From positions 3,641,001-3,705,000 of the forward strand of contig CP071495.1 of NCBI GenBank assembly GCA_017354895.1: DNA of 64,000 nt, read 5' to 3'. The stretch comes from Podospora comata. Its lineage: Eukaryota > Ascomycota > Sordariomycetes > Sordariales > Podosporaceae. The notes beneath the pieces were generated by a model. That model searched no databases, was not told where the DNA came from, and saw only the letters and a program-made list of their open reading frames with translations. Shown in pieces: positions 20,940 to 32,301 of the stretch (positions are counted from its first letter, which is position 1; each line of letters starts with the position of its first letter). The position numbers were made by a program, and so were the translations under genes.

Positions 20940-23756
20940 ATGAATGGCCATGGCACACAAGGCCGCTTGGATGATCCAGCTCGGGCCCCTCCTTCTCGTC
21001 CCAAGGCAGGCTCCCGAACCAGCTCCAGTTCCTCTTCAACAGCGCAAACAACTTCCACACACTCTCACCGATACCACAGCCGTTGCGGCGAACGAGCAAA
21101 ATCGCACTTGTCGCAAGAGCTTTCCGACGGCGCGAGTCTTGCCGTAACTCCAATGTCTGCCTTGTTGCAAGAGAGATTGGAGCGCGAGCGGAGGGTTGAG
21201 AGCGAGCGCGCGTCAAGTAGAACAAGCAATGATCTCTTTCGTTCTACCGTCGACAACCGAGCGATCCGCAGCCCGTCCCCCGCAGACAGTCGTCCAATCT
21301 CGAGCCAAAGCTCAGATTCGGCTAGGAAGAAGGGCCTGGGAGTCAAGGAGATGGAACAGACTCTTTCGAATCTCCACAAGCAGAACTTTGACCTGAAGCT
21401 TGAGCTTTACCATCGGCGGGAAAGGCAGACGGTGTTGGAGGAGAGCTTGGAAAGATTGGAGCTCCAAAAGGCCGAGACGGACAAGATGAATGACAGGCTT
21501 GTTCACGAGCTGGAGAAAAGGGACAAGGCAGTTGAAGAAGCTGTCAGCATGATTGTGGTTTTGGAAGCCCGGGTTGAGCAGTTGCTCAGAGAGCGAGAGA
21601 TGGTCCGCCAAGTCGAGGTCCAAGGATTGCCAGGCGCGGAGGCAACATCAAAACACAAGGTCCTTCTGCCATCTGGGTCCGACGAGGTTAAGACCCTCAA
21701 TCGAATGCCCAGTTTTGTCTCTGAGCACAGTGAGAGCACCGAAAACCTTCGAAATGTGTATCTGGGGGCCCGCGGCAACTTGCCCAGTCTCCCAACCATG
21801 CCCGAAGCCACCCCTGAGACAACCCGTGGGAGTGTCAGACTTGACAGTCCAACGTTGAGCATTTTGAGTGAAAGTTCTTTTGTGAGCGTATATGGTCGGA
21901 CCAAGTCTCCAGACGCACCATCGCCTAAGGAAGAGAGTCCCTCACTCATGGACACGTCTTGCATGCAGCGCATGCTTGCTCTGGAATCACCAACCAGAGT
22001 CAGAAGTGCCACCCCCAAGAACCGTCCCAGCACAGCCCGCGCCATCTCGAATGAATATACGCATTTCCACACCATTACCGACGTGATCGGGGCCGGAAGT
22101 TCGCCTCTTCGTCAGTTGGAGAAGGTGGAAGTCAAACGTCGAGCCCTCCAGGATGCCGCCAGAGCACAAACCACAGCCAACGACTTCTCCCCCTTTTCTC
22201 GCCCACCATCCTCCATGGCTAAGCGTAAAACGAAACAGGAAAAGAGGGAGGCTCTGGAAAAGGTTCTCACGCACGGAAGTTTGACAAGCGAACGCGGGCT
22301 TCCTCCAACGCCTGATACCATCTCCACCACAACACTGCGGCTGTACAAAAACTCCAATGACACCCTATCCCACGAGCCAAACCTAACAAAGGAACAGAGC
22401 TATCTGGCTCTGTCGGAAACAACGGCCTCGCACCATTCAGTGCCTGACGAGCACGGCACCAGTCTGGAACCTCGCACACAGACGACGCATACGCAGCCAG
22501 CATCAACGACGGCATTTGACAGCCGCAAAATAGCCGGCAAAAATGAAGATATGGATCAGCTCCAACGACCCCAATCAACGAGAGATGCTTTGCGTCAATA
22601 CAAGGGTGCAGATGACGCTGAATCGACCACGTCGAGTGTTGACACTTGGCTCCAAGAGGGCATGAAGCCACCACGAAATGCCCCGCTTGATCCCATGAGT
22701 TCTGTTTCGCAGGCCCATCCAAACTACAGGGCAGATCGCGCTTCACCAGATCTGTTCTCCTTCCCATCTTCTACCAAGGGCTGGGCGACCAACGTCATGT
22801 TTGGTTCGCTGCAAGGTGCAGGATATATGGGGGCTGGCGGGAACGGTTTGCCGCACCCGCCAATGGCTGACACTCTCGATGCAATTAGCAAGTCATTGAC
22901 CAAACCTGTCTTTAGTTCGGGGATATTGACACCGACGCTGGACTCGCTCAACTCTGCGCCTCCGCCGCCGAATCGCAGGTCAAGTCTACAGGCCAAGACG
23001 GGGGCCGACCTCTCGGGAGCCGCATCAGCCTCCCCTGCGCGACCATCCCCATCGTCAAAGATAAAGATGAGTGTTGGAAAGGGAAGTAGAGCAAGAAGCA
23101 ACAGTATAGATATCAGGCCCCCGTCTCGCCAGCTCGCAGATATGGCTCAAAGTCGAGCAACGACAGTGCCACCGAAACAGGCTCATCAACCTCCGCCTCC
23201 ACCCCGAAAGGTTTCGCAGAGTCATCCGGACACACAGGGCACACCATCACAGTCCGTATCAAGGCAACACCATTACCCTCCCACCGCAAGCCAGGCCCCC
23301 GCTGCTGCCACCCCTGCTCGGCCTAGATCGCGCGGACTGAATCACTTCTTCCGTCGCTCCACCGGCTCGGCCGACCCACCCGTTGCGACACCATTCGCCG
23401 CACCGGCTGCAGACACGACCTCAAAAGACGAACGGCCACTGATCGGAATACCTTCTTGGGGACGACGCGGCTCGCTCGTTGATGACGATCGGGCTAATTC
23501 CAGTGCCACGCCACCGCCTATCTTGAGGAGTAAGGCTCCAGAAAGAAAGGTTGAATTGGACGATGATGGGGGAGGGGCTGAACTAGAATTACAGGGCAAT
23601 GAAGGCGCGCCGGTGGGACATTTGCACGACAGCGGGGGGGCAGCCGTAGAACGGGGTGGAGGAGCGCCGATTGCCAGTGGGGGAGCGCCTGTCGTAGGTG
23701 GTGGGAAGCGGAAATGGCTTAACCTAGCGAGAGTTGGGAGCCTGAGGAACCGTTGA
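20940..23756 (+). CDS. centrosomin-motif (CM1 / Cnn_1N) protein, MTOC-associated candidate
   Basis: Single exon of 938 residues from the ATG at 20940; the frame is open upstream but has no earlier ATG. Residues about 131-180 match the centrosomin N-terminal motif 1: LGVKEMEQTLSNLHKQNF followed by DLKLELYHRRE, which in animals, fission yeast (Mto1) and Aspergillus (ApsB) recruits gamma-tubulin complexes. A coiled coil follows (about 165-225). The rest is disordered and Ser/Pro-rich, with many SP/TP sites suggesting cell-cycle phosphorylation, and PPPPP runs. The C terminus (about 890-938) is Gly/Ala-rich and ends in a basic patch KRKWLNLARVGSLRNR. Role in microtubule nucleation is inferred from CM1. 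It differs from ApsB/Mto1 in having little coiled coil after the motif, so it may be a separate paralog. Confidence 0.78.
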   Translation: MNGHGTQGRLDDPARAPPSRPKAGSRTSSSSSSTAQTTSTHSHRYHSRCGERAKSHLSQELSDGASLAVTPMSALLQERLERERRVESERASSRTSNDLFRSTVDNRAIRSPSPADSRPISSQSSDSARKKGLGVKEMEQTLSNLHKQNFDLKLELYHRRERQTVLEESLERLELQKAETDKMNDRLVHELEKRDKAVEEAVSMIVVLEARVEQLLREREMVRQVEVQGLPGAEATSKHKVLLPSGSDEVKTLNRMPSFVSEHSESTENLRNVYLGARGNLPSLPTMPEATPETTRGSVRLDSPTLSILSESSFVSVYGRTKSPDAPSPKEESPSLMDTSCMQRMLALESPTRVRSATPKNRPSTARAISNEYTHFHTITDVIGAGSSPLRQLEKVEVKRRALQDAARAQTTANDFSPFSRPPSSMAKRKTKQEKREALEKVLTHGSLTSERGLPPTPDTISTTTLRLYKNSNDTLSHEPNLTKEQSYLALSETTASHHSVPDEHGTSLEPRTQTTHTQPASTTAFDSRKIAGKNEDMDQLQRPQSTRDALRQYKGADDAESTTSSVDTWLQEGMKPPRNAPLDPMSSVSQAHPNYRADRASPDLFSFPSSTKGWATNVMFGSLQGAGYMGAGGNGLPHPPMADTLDAISKSLTKPVFSSGILTPTLDSLNSAPPPPNRRSSLQAKTGADLSGAASASPARPSPSSKIKMSVGKGSRARSNSIDIRPPSRQLADMAQSRATTVPPKQAHQPPPPPRKVSQSHPDTQGTPSQSVSRQHHYPPTASQAPAAATPARPRSRGLNHFFRRSTGSADPPVATPFAAPAADTTSKDERPLIGIPSWGRRGSLVDDDRANSSATPPPILRSKAPERKVELDDDGGGAELELQGNEGAPVGHLHDSGGAAVERGGGAPIASGGAPVVGGGKRKWLNLARVGSLRNR

Positions 23757-25134
23757 AGCTGGTGACAGTTGCGAGGAGGGCGGATGTTGACGAGTGAATA
23801 ACAAAGGGGAAAAGGCATTGCGTTGTGCGCATCCTGAGCAGGCGTATCTTCGCTTTGAAGTCAAACATAGTTTTTTTTGGTATGGTTTATCTGATATCGA
23901 TGGACGGAAGAATATGTTTATTGGTGGGGGAGTGTTACTGTTTCGAGGCTCGGATTCAAGGCCGTGTGGGTTCAAGTTATTGGCATGATGAATGATGGAA
24001 AGACTGAATGAAGAAAAAGATGAAGGTGGCATACCGGCGAGATGGTAGATAGAAGCGGATCGACATGTATGATACCTACCTAACAATGAATTTTGGGATG
24101 AGATACCAACGTACACTGTAGGAGAACTCGAAGGATTGGACCCAGCGTGCATCGTCGTGTTCGAGGCCTTGAATGACCCGGGCATTGACGAGGCAATGGG
24201 TGGAGAAGGACTGGTGTTCGGTATCTCTCTTGGGGACAGTGTGTGTAATAACGGTGTCTGTTCCTGCCCAGACAATTATGTTATATTGGTGCTTGTTGAG
24301 GAAGAGGAACACGAGAGTTGCTATTTAGGTAGGGGACCTACCTTTAGTTTAAAACTGGGTTTTAATTATAGATCCGAGCTTCTATAGGCCTCTATCCGAA
24401 CAGTAAGACTTCCTATCCTAGCTTTAGCCGAGCTCTAAAGCGTTCTATCCTAACTTTAGCTAAACTATAAAGTTTCTCAACTTAATTTTATCCGAAACTA
24501 TAAATGTTTTTATTTCGACTTATTTATTATTTCTCTGGTATAGAGCATATAATTAGGTAAATATAGAATACCTAACGATATATTATATATAGAAAAGGCC
24601 GGTTTAACGGGCAATACTTTATATGTTTTAAGTTTCAAAGTCCAAAAATATAAGATCACCGTTATGGTTTAATACATCGTCGATGCAGTGCCACCGGAAG
24701 CGGCTTTGGGAAGCTCATCACCAGTCATGCAGGTCTGCGAGATCTGGCCACCAGCTTCGCCAAAAGTATAGGAGGGCCCTTCTGATGAGATGGCCGTAAC
24801 TTCTTTAGGGAGATGCATAGGGCTGCATCGAAAAATAGTCAAAACACCCTTGAACCAACCCTTCTTTCGTGCAAAGCTAGGCTGGCTACCTTGTGATAAA
24901 AAAGCTGCTGGTCTTGCTCAGGCAGTGTTTTTGGGGTTGCTCAACGCCCCTTGGCCTTCCATTTTCGGTACGCCTGAGCTTCTCATCACTGTGCCATAAG
25001 TATGAGGGGATGCAAATGAAACAAATGATATGACACCAAAAAGCAACAGTTATGGTGGTGACTACTCCTTCGGGCGATTGCCCATAACGCCTGCCAATGC
25101 ATATATTAATCCTACAGCGTCCGCGCTGGTGTCA
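23757..25134. other. convergent spacer with AT-rich repeat copy 2
   Basis: Lies between the ends of the CM1 gene and RFC3. Contains the second copy of the dispersed AT-rich repeat. Sequence from about 24600 to 25130 shows no supported gene; small frames there lack domains. Confidence 0.5.
24350..24565 (-). repeat. AT-rich dispersed repeat, copy 2 (inverted relative to copy 1)
   Basis: The reverse complement aligns with 10700-10880. Shared order: TACCTAATTA, GAGAAATAATA, TTATAG, TCGGATAAA, TAGCTAAAG, GCTAAAGCTAGGATAGGA, CGGATAGAG, TATAATTAA. It carries the same roughly 32-bp internal repeat. It differs from copy 1 by many transitions. The surrounding sequence is also AT-rich (to about 24680). 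Confidence 0.65.
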
Positions 25135-26430
25135 TCAACCCATCAACTCTACTCCATTCCTTACTGCCCCAACGACAGCACCAGTCTGTATGACCTCCGA
25201 GGCGCCGCCTGCTACCCGATGCTCCACCTGGGCAAGTAGGTCAAGCCAGGTGATCATAACTTCTGGCTTTACCTCCAACTTGACCAGCTCCTCCGACAAC
25301 GCAGTGATGATATCCGCCAACGCCAACCCTTGTGTGACCTTGACGCTGTTGACGGCCGCCAAGCAGGCCGTCACGTCGCTCGTGCTGAGCAGCGTGTTCA
25401 TGATCTTCTTGATGACATCCGGTGGTGGCGCGGCGACGCACATGTAGATTGTGTCGACCGTAATGGTTTCGCGGACGATTTGGTCTTCGGGGATTTTGGG
25501 TGCGTCTTTTGGTTGGAGGGGTGTACCTTAGCAGCATCTGTTAGTAACAAGGAAAGACTGAAGGGCGGAGAGAAAAGGGAACATACTTGACGCATGGCAA
25601 GCCTGCAACACGTTCAGCGCTCGTCTCATATCACCTTTGCTGAGCTTCACTAGCGCGTCGGCCGCTTCAGGCTTGATCTTGATGTGCTCCTCGTCGATAA
25701 CCTTGTCTACCAGCACCCTGATGTCCCGCTCCTTCAAGGGACTGAACCGAAATCTTGTACACCGAGACAGCAGCGCCGGGCTAAGCTTGTGGGAGTAGTT
25801 GGCAATAATGCAGAACCGGGTGTTGACAGTGTACTTCTCCATGATTCGTCTCAGTGCCATCTGGGCTGTGCTCGTCATGGCGTCGGCCTCGTCAAGAATG
25901 ATCAGCTTGAAACCGGCAAGTCCTGTCTTGGAGGTCGATGCTCCAAGACTAAAGATCTGTTTCGTTGAGGCAAAGGTCTTGATCTGCTCGCGGACCACAT
26001 CGATACCTCTGTCGTCGGAGGCGTTGAGCTCGAGGACCATCTGGCGCATGTTCTCGGCACCATAGATTCGTCGGGCCAGGGCGAGGATGGTGGATGTTTT
26101 TCCGGTGCCGGGTGGACCATAGAGAAGGAGATGTGGAAGGCGGTTCGAGTCGACGAACTTGTTGATGGTAGCGAGGATGTCTTGGTGGCCAGAGACGTCG
26201 TCGAGGGAGACTGGGCGATACTTTTCGACCCTGTTTTGATCTTGTCAGAGCTCTGAAACGGGCTGAATAGAGTAGAAGAAGAAACAATTTTCGTACCATG
26301 GAAGGCTGTCTTCGGCTTCAACTGGGAGATTGGCGGCACTGCGCTTGCCCTTGGCTGCATTGCTGGAGGAAAAGGTGACGTCTTTGGAGACGGGGAGATC
26401 AATGTCCATCTCATCTTCGAAGTCGGACAT
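25135..26430 (-). CDS. RFC3: replication factor C small subunit (RFC3 in yeast, RFC5 in human)
   Basis: Three exons (26430-26297, 26230-25587, 25526-25135) encode 389 residues. The protein is part of the clamp loader that opens PCNA around primer-template DNA, and of the checkpoint Rad24-type complexes, in the nucleus. Visible features: an N-terminal acidic extension of about 40 residues, LPWVEKYRP (the RFC box, 43-51), Walker [10 protein letters not shown] (83-91), [15 protein letters not shown], Walker [15 protein letters not shown] motif [10 protein letters not shown], and sensor 2 region [12 protein letters not shown]. The presence of both the DEAD-type Walker B and SRC motif fits the RFC3/RFC5 type. 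The C-terminal third keeps the collar domain. Nothing odd in composition; a housekeeping gene placed between two accessory genes. Confidence 0.93.
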
Positions 26431-27608
26431 TTTGAGAGTCTTTTCGGGCGAGACTTTCTGTACAGGTCCTCCTAGTGAAATGTGGCGAGTTGAGAGAGTT
26501 GGTCTGGACTGTGATGGTTCAATTGCTAGAGTTGGTGATGTTCAAGGCTGCAGCGCGGGAGAACGCGGTCGACGCGTCTTTCTTTAATTGGCTGCTTGGC
26601 GCGAGTCTCCTCAGTGGCTAGGGTGGGGTGTGGCTTAACAAGCAACATAGCTCCACTTACCCAACTAAATGTCCCCACTTTCCCAAGGCTTAACGCCGTC
26701 CCACACGTTTGTTTAACGACCGCTCGAGATCTTGTGGTTTTGTGACGTCCCACAGCTATCAAGAAGCATCATTTCACATGCTCACGATATCATGACAACT
26801 CTGGCTCCTGGTTATACAACAGATTCCACGCTTACGATTCTCGGCTACCAGCCCACCCTCGGATGCCACGGGTTGGCAACTCGGTAAAACCCTGTGCATC
26901 TCAAAGTAACTCTGTAGATTCCATGCAGTCTCACCGTCTTTCGCCATTTTTTCCATTTTACGCAACCGCGCGGGCGTGGTACACATGAAGACTCTTGTTC
27001 CCATTCGGACTTCGGAATCCTGTCATCCCGCACCGCATATTGAGGTTTCCAGTTTGCGAGGCTCGGGGTTAAGCCAGCCAGTCAGATCCCGGAGCTCACA
27101 CTGACACATGTTCCCTGGCAGCTCATGATGCGAGGATGATAGAAGATGCTGTGCCACGGTTATATATCGGAGCTAAGTATACCTATGAACTCCGCCGCGG
27201 GCGGCGGACTATCATGTCCTGCTGAGGAAAAAGGTGCCGCAAATGTAGGTAAACAAACATTACGAGGCTGGATGTACCGCTGATCCCAGAGCGAGCTCGG
27301 TCCACGTTACAACACACTTTGTAGCGTTTGTCAGCGCAACGGATCGTGTTGGTTGCAAGATTGCAACGGCGAGCTACCCGGAGGGTCTTTCCTGGCGGCT
27401 CTCATTGGTAGCCTTTTTCCGATCACTGTTGTTGGAAGTTCATCCCCTCCCTGTTCAGGATGTATTTCTTGGGATATATAGAGGTAACCCAATGGATATA
27501 AATCCTCTTTGGTGTCGCCTTCGGGTTCAATCCACTTCTTCCCACCTCGCCATTCACTCCCTGCTCTCAACTCAAACAAGCTACATCTTGCTTGATCAAA
27601 ACACCAAC
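26431..27608. other. divergent spacer between RFC3 and the glycosyltransferase
   Basis: About 1.2 kb with no supported gene. Includes a GC-rich near-palindrome (CCGCCGCGGGCGGCGG at about 27192-27207) and a TATA-like element before the glycosyltransferase (separate entry). Confidence 0.5.
27473..27482 (+). promoter_or_regulatory. TATA-like element GATATATAGA
   Basis: Lies about 130 bp upstream of the ATG at 27609. With a leader of about 100 nt this spacing would fit a TATA box. CCAAT follows at about 27489, in the opposite order to usual, so this assignment is tentative. Confidence 0.35.
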
Positions 27609-29021
27609 ATGGGAGACGCCCGAGATCTCACCAGCCCCAGCGGCCACCCCCCTCTCACCTCCCCTGAGAAGCCCGTCCTTCTCTTCATGACCCTAAACGC
27701 CTCAGGCCATACCACCGGCGCGGCCCAGATAGCAAAGCACCTCCACTTTAATCGCGGCTACAAAGACATCTACTTCATCACCGGGCCCCGCTTCCAACCC
27801 CTCATCGAGAGTACCGGCGCAAAATACATCAAAAACCCCTTCGAGTACGACGTCCCCAAAGTCCAAGAAGGCTCCACCGAAGGCGAGGCCTTTTTCGAAG
27901 GAATGAAAGCCGTGTTTGGGGAGTCCATCGTCCCGTCGTATCACGTTCTGAGGAAGACACTCGAGGACATCCGCGTCGCTCATCCTGAGCCACGGAAGAT
28001 TCTGTTCGTCCACGAGGCGTTGTCTCAGGGTTTGCTTCCGTATCGATACGGCTGCCCCTTACCCAAGGGGTACACCTCCCTCCCCAAGACCATAAACTGG
28101 CACACGAGCATCTACACCAGCCCCGACCCCGATTTTCCTCCCTTTGGTCTTGGTCTGAAGTACGACCCCACCCCTGAAAACAAGGCAGTCTGGAAGACCA
28201 TGCACGCAGGAGGCAAGACAATGTGGAAGCCACTGATTGAGCACTATGATCAAAAACTCCAAGAGCTGGGGTCCACCAAAAGGTTCACCGACCTACCGCT
28301 TGATGTGGCCATGACCGGCGGAGACGTCACCGTCATGGCCACCACCGCCTCGCTCGAATACCCAGACGTGACCAAGGACCCCAAAAAATTCCGTCTTGTC
28401 GGTGGGCTGCCCGTCAGGGCGCTGGAAAAGAACCTCGTATACCCCCCTTGGTGGGAGGAACTCACGCTCAACAGCGCCCTTTCCGACTCCGACCCGGCAA
28501 AGAAAAAGGTCGTCTTCGTCACCCAGGGTACCATCCACCGCGCCTACCACGAGCTGATGATCCCGGTCATTCAGGCAATGGCTGACAGGGAGGATGTCTT
28601 GGTGGTTGCTACCCTGGGAGAAAAGGGGGAGCCGAATCCCCTACCAGAAGAGGAAACACCCAGGAATGTCAGAATGGTGGATTACTTCCCTTATGAGGCC
28701 ATCCTTCCCCATGCAGATGTCTTTGTCTCCAACGCTGGTTACGGCGGGTTCATGCACGGGATCATGAACGGGGTGCCGATGGTGCTGGCGGGGTTGATCG
28801 CCGACAAGGGGGACGTTTGCCAGCGGGCGGCGAGGGCGGGGGTGGCGGTTAATTTGGGGGTGTCCAACCCGTCGGTGGAGCAAGTCAAGGAGGGTATTGA
28901 CACGGTGTTGGGGGATGAAAAGTATAGACAGAGAGTGAAGGAGATTCAAGAGGAGAACGTCAAGGCGGATTCCCTGGGGCAGATTGAAAGTATTATTGAG
29001 GAGCTGCTGAGCCATGAGTAA
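27609..29021 (+). CDS. GT1-family UDP-glycosyltransferase, MGT-like
   Basis: Intronless, 470 residues from the ATG at 27609; the upstream open frame has no better ATG near the Kozak-like CCAACATGG. The N-terminal half starts with VLLFMTLNASGHTTGAAQIA, matching the acceptor-binding beta-alpha unit of GT-B enzymes. The C-terminal half has FVTQGT (about 300), then DYFPYEAILPHADVFVSNAG with GYGG and GVPMVLAG, the sugar-nucleotide site region that corresponds to the HGG...GVP...DQ box of bacterial MGT and plant UGT enzymes; here SNAGYGG replaces HGGxGT and DKGD replaces DQ. Such enzymes glycosylate small hydrophobic acceptors such as polyketides or sterols. No signal peptide, so cytosolic. Neighbours do not suggest the acceptor. 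Confidence 0.85.
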   Translation: MGDARDLTSPSGHPPLTSPEKPVLLFMTLNASGHTTGAAQIAKHLHFNRGYKDIYFITGPRFQPLIESTGAKYIKNPFEYDVPKVQEGSTEGEAFFEGMKAVFGESIVPSYHVLRKTLEDIRVAHPEPRKILFVHEALSQGLLPYRYGCPLPKGYTSLPKTINWHTSIYTSPDPDFPPFGLGLKYDPTPENKAVWKTMHAGGKTMWKPLIEHYDQKLQELGSTKRFTDLPLDVAMTGGDVTVMATTASLEYPDVTKDPKKFRLVGGLPVRALEKNLVYPPWWEELTLNSALSDSDPAKKKVVFVTQGTIHRAYHELMIPVIQAMADREDVLVVATLGEKGEPNPLPEEETPRNVRMVDYFPYEAILPHADVFVSNAGYGGFMHGIMNGVPMVLAGLIADKGDVCQRAARAGVAVNLGVSNPSVEQVKEGIDTVLGDEKYRQRVKEIQEENVKADSLGQIESIIEELLSHE

Positions 29022-29176
29022 ACTGAGCAGCAACAGAGAGTATTAGAAAGACAGTTCTTCATTTCCACCATTCCAATAGATTCCAGCTCATATGAGAAAA
29101 AATAATCTGCAAAAAGGGGTATCGCAAACAGAAGTAAAAAAAAGTCCAAAGTCCAACAACCATCATATCATCATGC

Positions 29177-30869
29177 TCAGTTCCTCAATGGCCAGCCCTC
29201 CCCATCCCAAGGTCTATTCATATTCTGTTGCGGCCGAATGATACGCCTCTCCTCGGCGTTGCCGCCTCCCATTCTTGTATTCTTTAAAAGGAAATCTACT
29301 TGTGTAATCCGGTGCTCTTTTCGCTTGATACTCGCCGATTGGTGGAGTGGCGGTCCAAGTGGTTGTGGCTGTGTCTGGTCGTAATTTGGAAGTTTGGTTT
29401 TGCTCTGGCTTTTCTCCTCGATGTCGTAGAAACCCAGAATGTCATCGACAGTGATGCTATCACCAGTGTCGCCGCTGTGGTCTCTTTTGTGTTGGTCCTT
29501 GATATGTGCGTTTGGTGGTCGTGCTATGGCTGCCGCCGTTCTCGAATAGATGTGTGGGTAAGAAAGGGGGTGTTGTTCAAGTTCAGGGCTGGCCAGTGTG
29601 GAGTCTACCATTGTATGGGATGAGCCTGTTGAGGAAGAGTCTCGGAGATGACCTTGGGTTTCTACTGTGTTATGTAGTGTCAGGCTGGGTGTGGTTTGTT
29701 GCTGCTGGGCGAATTCCTGTCGTTGGGGCGATGCCAGCGACTCCAATGTGATATGAGAGAGGTGTAGGTTTCGGGGATCGGGGGTTTCAAAGCCGTTGTG
29801 GGATGGATCCGGAGATGGGTCGGGCCTCTTCTTTTGATCAACCATGGTGAAGCGCGGTAGTTCTGGGTCGCTCTGCTCAGTGTGATGGTGGTTGCCGTAA
29901 CCGATGGTGCTGATGCCTCGTTGCTTCAGGTAGAGGGGTCGCAGGGTTGGAATGCCCAGGCATACCAAGGCGACAGTAATCTCTGCGCCGGCCCAGATGA
30001 AATAAGGGGCAAAGTTTACTGGCCAAATGTCAGCTCCCGATCAGGTTGAACAACCAGGAAAAAGGCCGCCCACTTACAGGTAAAGTCATCGATTTTTAAC
30101 CGGGATAGCACCACGGTTCTGACAACACCACAAGCACCAGCACTGCGAGTCGTTAGCTCATGTCGGCCAACTTGATTGTATCTTTGCTTACATCACACCC
30201 AGGCTCATGCCACTGGCCAAGAGGAACTTTTCCCGACGCGGCATCTTCAAGGACATGATGAAGAGCCAAGGGAAGATGGCGAAGAAGAAATCACAGGCGC
30301 TTGACCAACCTGCCTCGGAGTTAGTATGTCGTCATATCCATACAGAGACGGTCCAACATACCTCCCAACCCAACACTCATGGGTTGAATCTGGATATTCC
30401 ACTCTCCAGGCGTCCTCAGCACATCCCAACTTGCCTTCCTCGGCGTCGTCTGGTTCCACAGCATCACCACCAGTGTTACCGATGTGCCGACAGTAACAAC
30501 AATCAGAAACCAGAGCGCAAGTTTCTGCCACTTCAGCTGCACAACCCGTAATAAGAAAAATCCCATGCAGAGCTTGGCGAGTGCGTTTCCCGAGATGGCG
30601 AAGCTGTTGGCAACATAGGTCCAGAAGATGGCCCTCGATGACTCGTCCGGAGAAAGAGTCCAGAAGCTGCGTCCCAACCCAAAATGAACAGCGACTTGAA
30701 TACACGCAGCAAACACCAGCATGAATATTCCGGTCCATGCGTACATGTGGTCCTCGATGCCGACAAAGCGAACGATTCGTATGCGGGTGTACAGACGTAG
30801 GCCGACGAGTCCAAGAGACAGCGCCGTCATGGCCCACATGGCAATGGCCAGAGTGTGTCCCGCGTGCAT
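29177..30869 (-). CDS. fungal rhodopsin-like 7-TM integral membrane protein (PTH11-related class)
   Basis: Four exons (30869-30362, 30309-30192, 30142-30078, 30018-29177) encode 510 residues. The first about 280 residues carry seven hydrophobic segments with the family's motifs: LRLYTRIRIVRFVGIEDH at the end of TM1, an LGRSFWTL loop, WTYVANSFAISGNALAKLC in a middle helix, SACDFFFAIFPW, and ASGMSLGVIAGACGVVRT, ending with FIWAGAEITVALVCLGIPTL. These match the rhodopsin-domain family (PF20684), which includes PTH11-like putative receptors but lacks retinal binding. The last about 230 residues are hydrophilic and disordered, a probable cytosolic tail. Receptor function is inferred; no CFEM domain is present. 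It shares strand with two permease genes upstream, spaced by 1.4 kb, so it is not co-transcribed. Confidence 0.83.
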
Positions 30870-32301
30870 CGTAGAGTCGACATTACTGCATCTGAAAGAC
30901 TTTTGCCAAAAGGAGAAAAGAAGAATTTCTCAGAAGCACCTAACTCGGGGCCTGGCCTGGTTTTGAGATGTTGGTAGGTACTGAAAAACAAAATGACGAT
31001 CAGATGTGATTAATGCGTCGATACTTAACAGGAGATGACATGACACCCCCAAAATCACAAGAACGATAAAATCCGCTTAGTTGACTCGAGTCTGACGAAT
31101 TGCAGCGGGATGTCATCGATTCGTGGCTGCAAAGAATTGAACCTCCTGGTCCTTCCTTCCGGATTGGTCAACGGATACGGGCAGTCGGCCAATCAGATGC
31201 CAGAAATCCACTACTTACAAGCGCCGCCAACTGCCAAGACCCGACCTCTGAGATCTCATGGGAGGAAGCTATTTCTTGACCACAAACGTCGGAAGCGCTA
31301 TCATGTTGCAACAGGGGGGCCCCATCAACTTTTTTTATTTATTCTCCGGTTTAAGTATCGGCAGTGAAATTGAAAATAGGATACACGTGCAATCGCGGGG
31401 TGGAATGATGTCATATGCTGCAGGTCGAGAACATCTACCCCGAGGTCGGCATCATGCTTGTTGCTTGTTGTTAGTCAAACCCGTTCCTTGATCGCGAAAA
31501 GTCAGTGCCTGATTCTCGAACACCCAACAAAACATTCAACAACCCACCTAGGCAACCTCCATCTCCCCTTGGCATATCGTTTCACTTGCCTTACAAACCC
31601 CCACCGCCCCGGCCATGCAGCTTGCTCATCAATACAAATATCACACCTCTGCGATCCTCACCCTATGCTTATCTGTCGCCCCGCAAAGAAGCATAAATAT
31701 CGCGCCAGCAGTTGGCCGGTGTGATGTCTTCCACACCCCACGGTCATGTCTCTGCCTCTTCCCACAACATGAAACACCGACATGTTGAGTCGAAGGAAGA
31801 AAGAAAGTGCGGTAGCAGCCGAGCGGCAAAGAAGGCACCTAAATTCCTCCCGCCAGCTTCCCGATATTAGGTCTTTGCGGCTGGCTAGGCTGACTACCAG
31901 CTTGGCCCACCCAACTACCGGGGGTAATACTCGTCCGATCCGCGTGTGGTCAAGTAGCAGTCTGATCCTGGACCCCAAAAGAGAACTGCCAGAGATGAGT
32001 TGAATGTATTCAAAAGGTTCGACCTGGCATACTTCTTAGTATGCGCCCCAATACGCGGCGGACCGTGTCTACGTGCCTAGAAAACACGGCACATCTCGCT
32101 TAATGGGCGTGACATTCAAGAATCCCTCGGCCACAACAACTCTTCCTTGGATCAACTTCATTCTTGTTCCAATTGCCATATCTATTTGCCTTATCTATTT
32201 TCCCCATATTCTAACAAGGGCCGCCCGCCTAGGCAAGATACCACATGATATCCAATATTCCCACCAATAACTCCCCACCCAACCAGCAACACCCGCGGGC
32301 C
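30870..32301. other. spacer between 7-TM gene and MFS permease 1
   Basis: About 1.4 kb with no supported gene. It should contain the promoter of the minus-strand 7-TM gene and the 3' end of the permease gene. Only short shadow frames are present. Confidence 0.5.
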
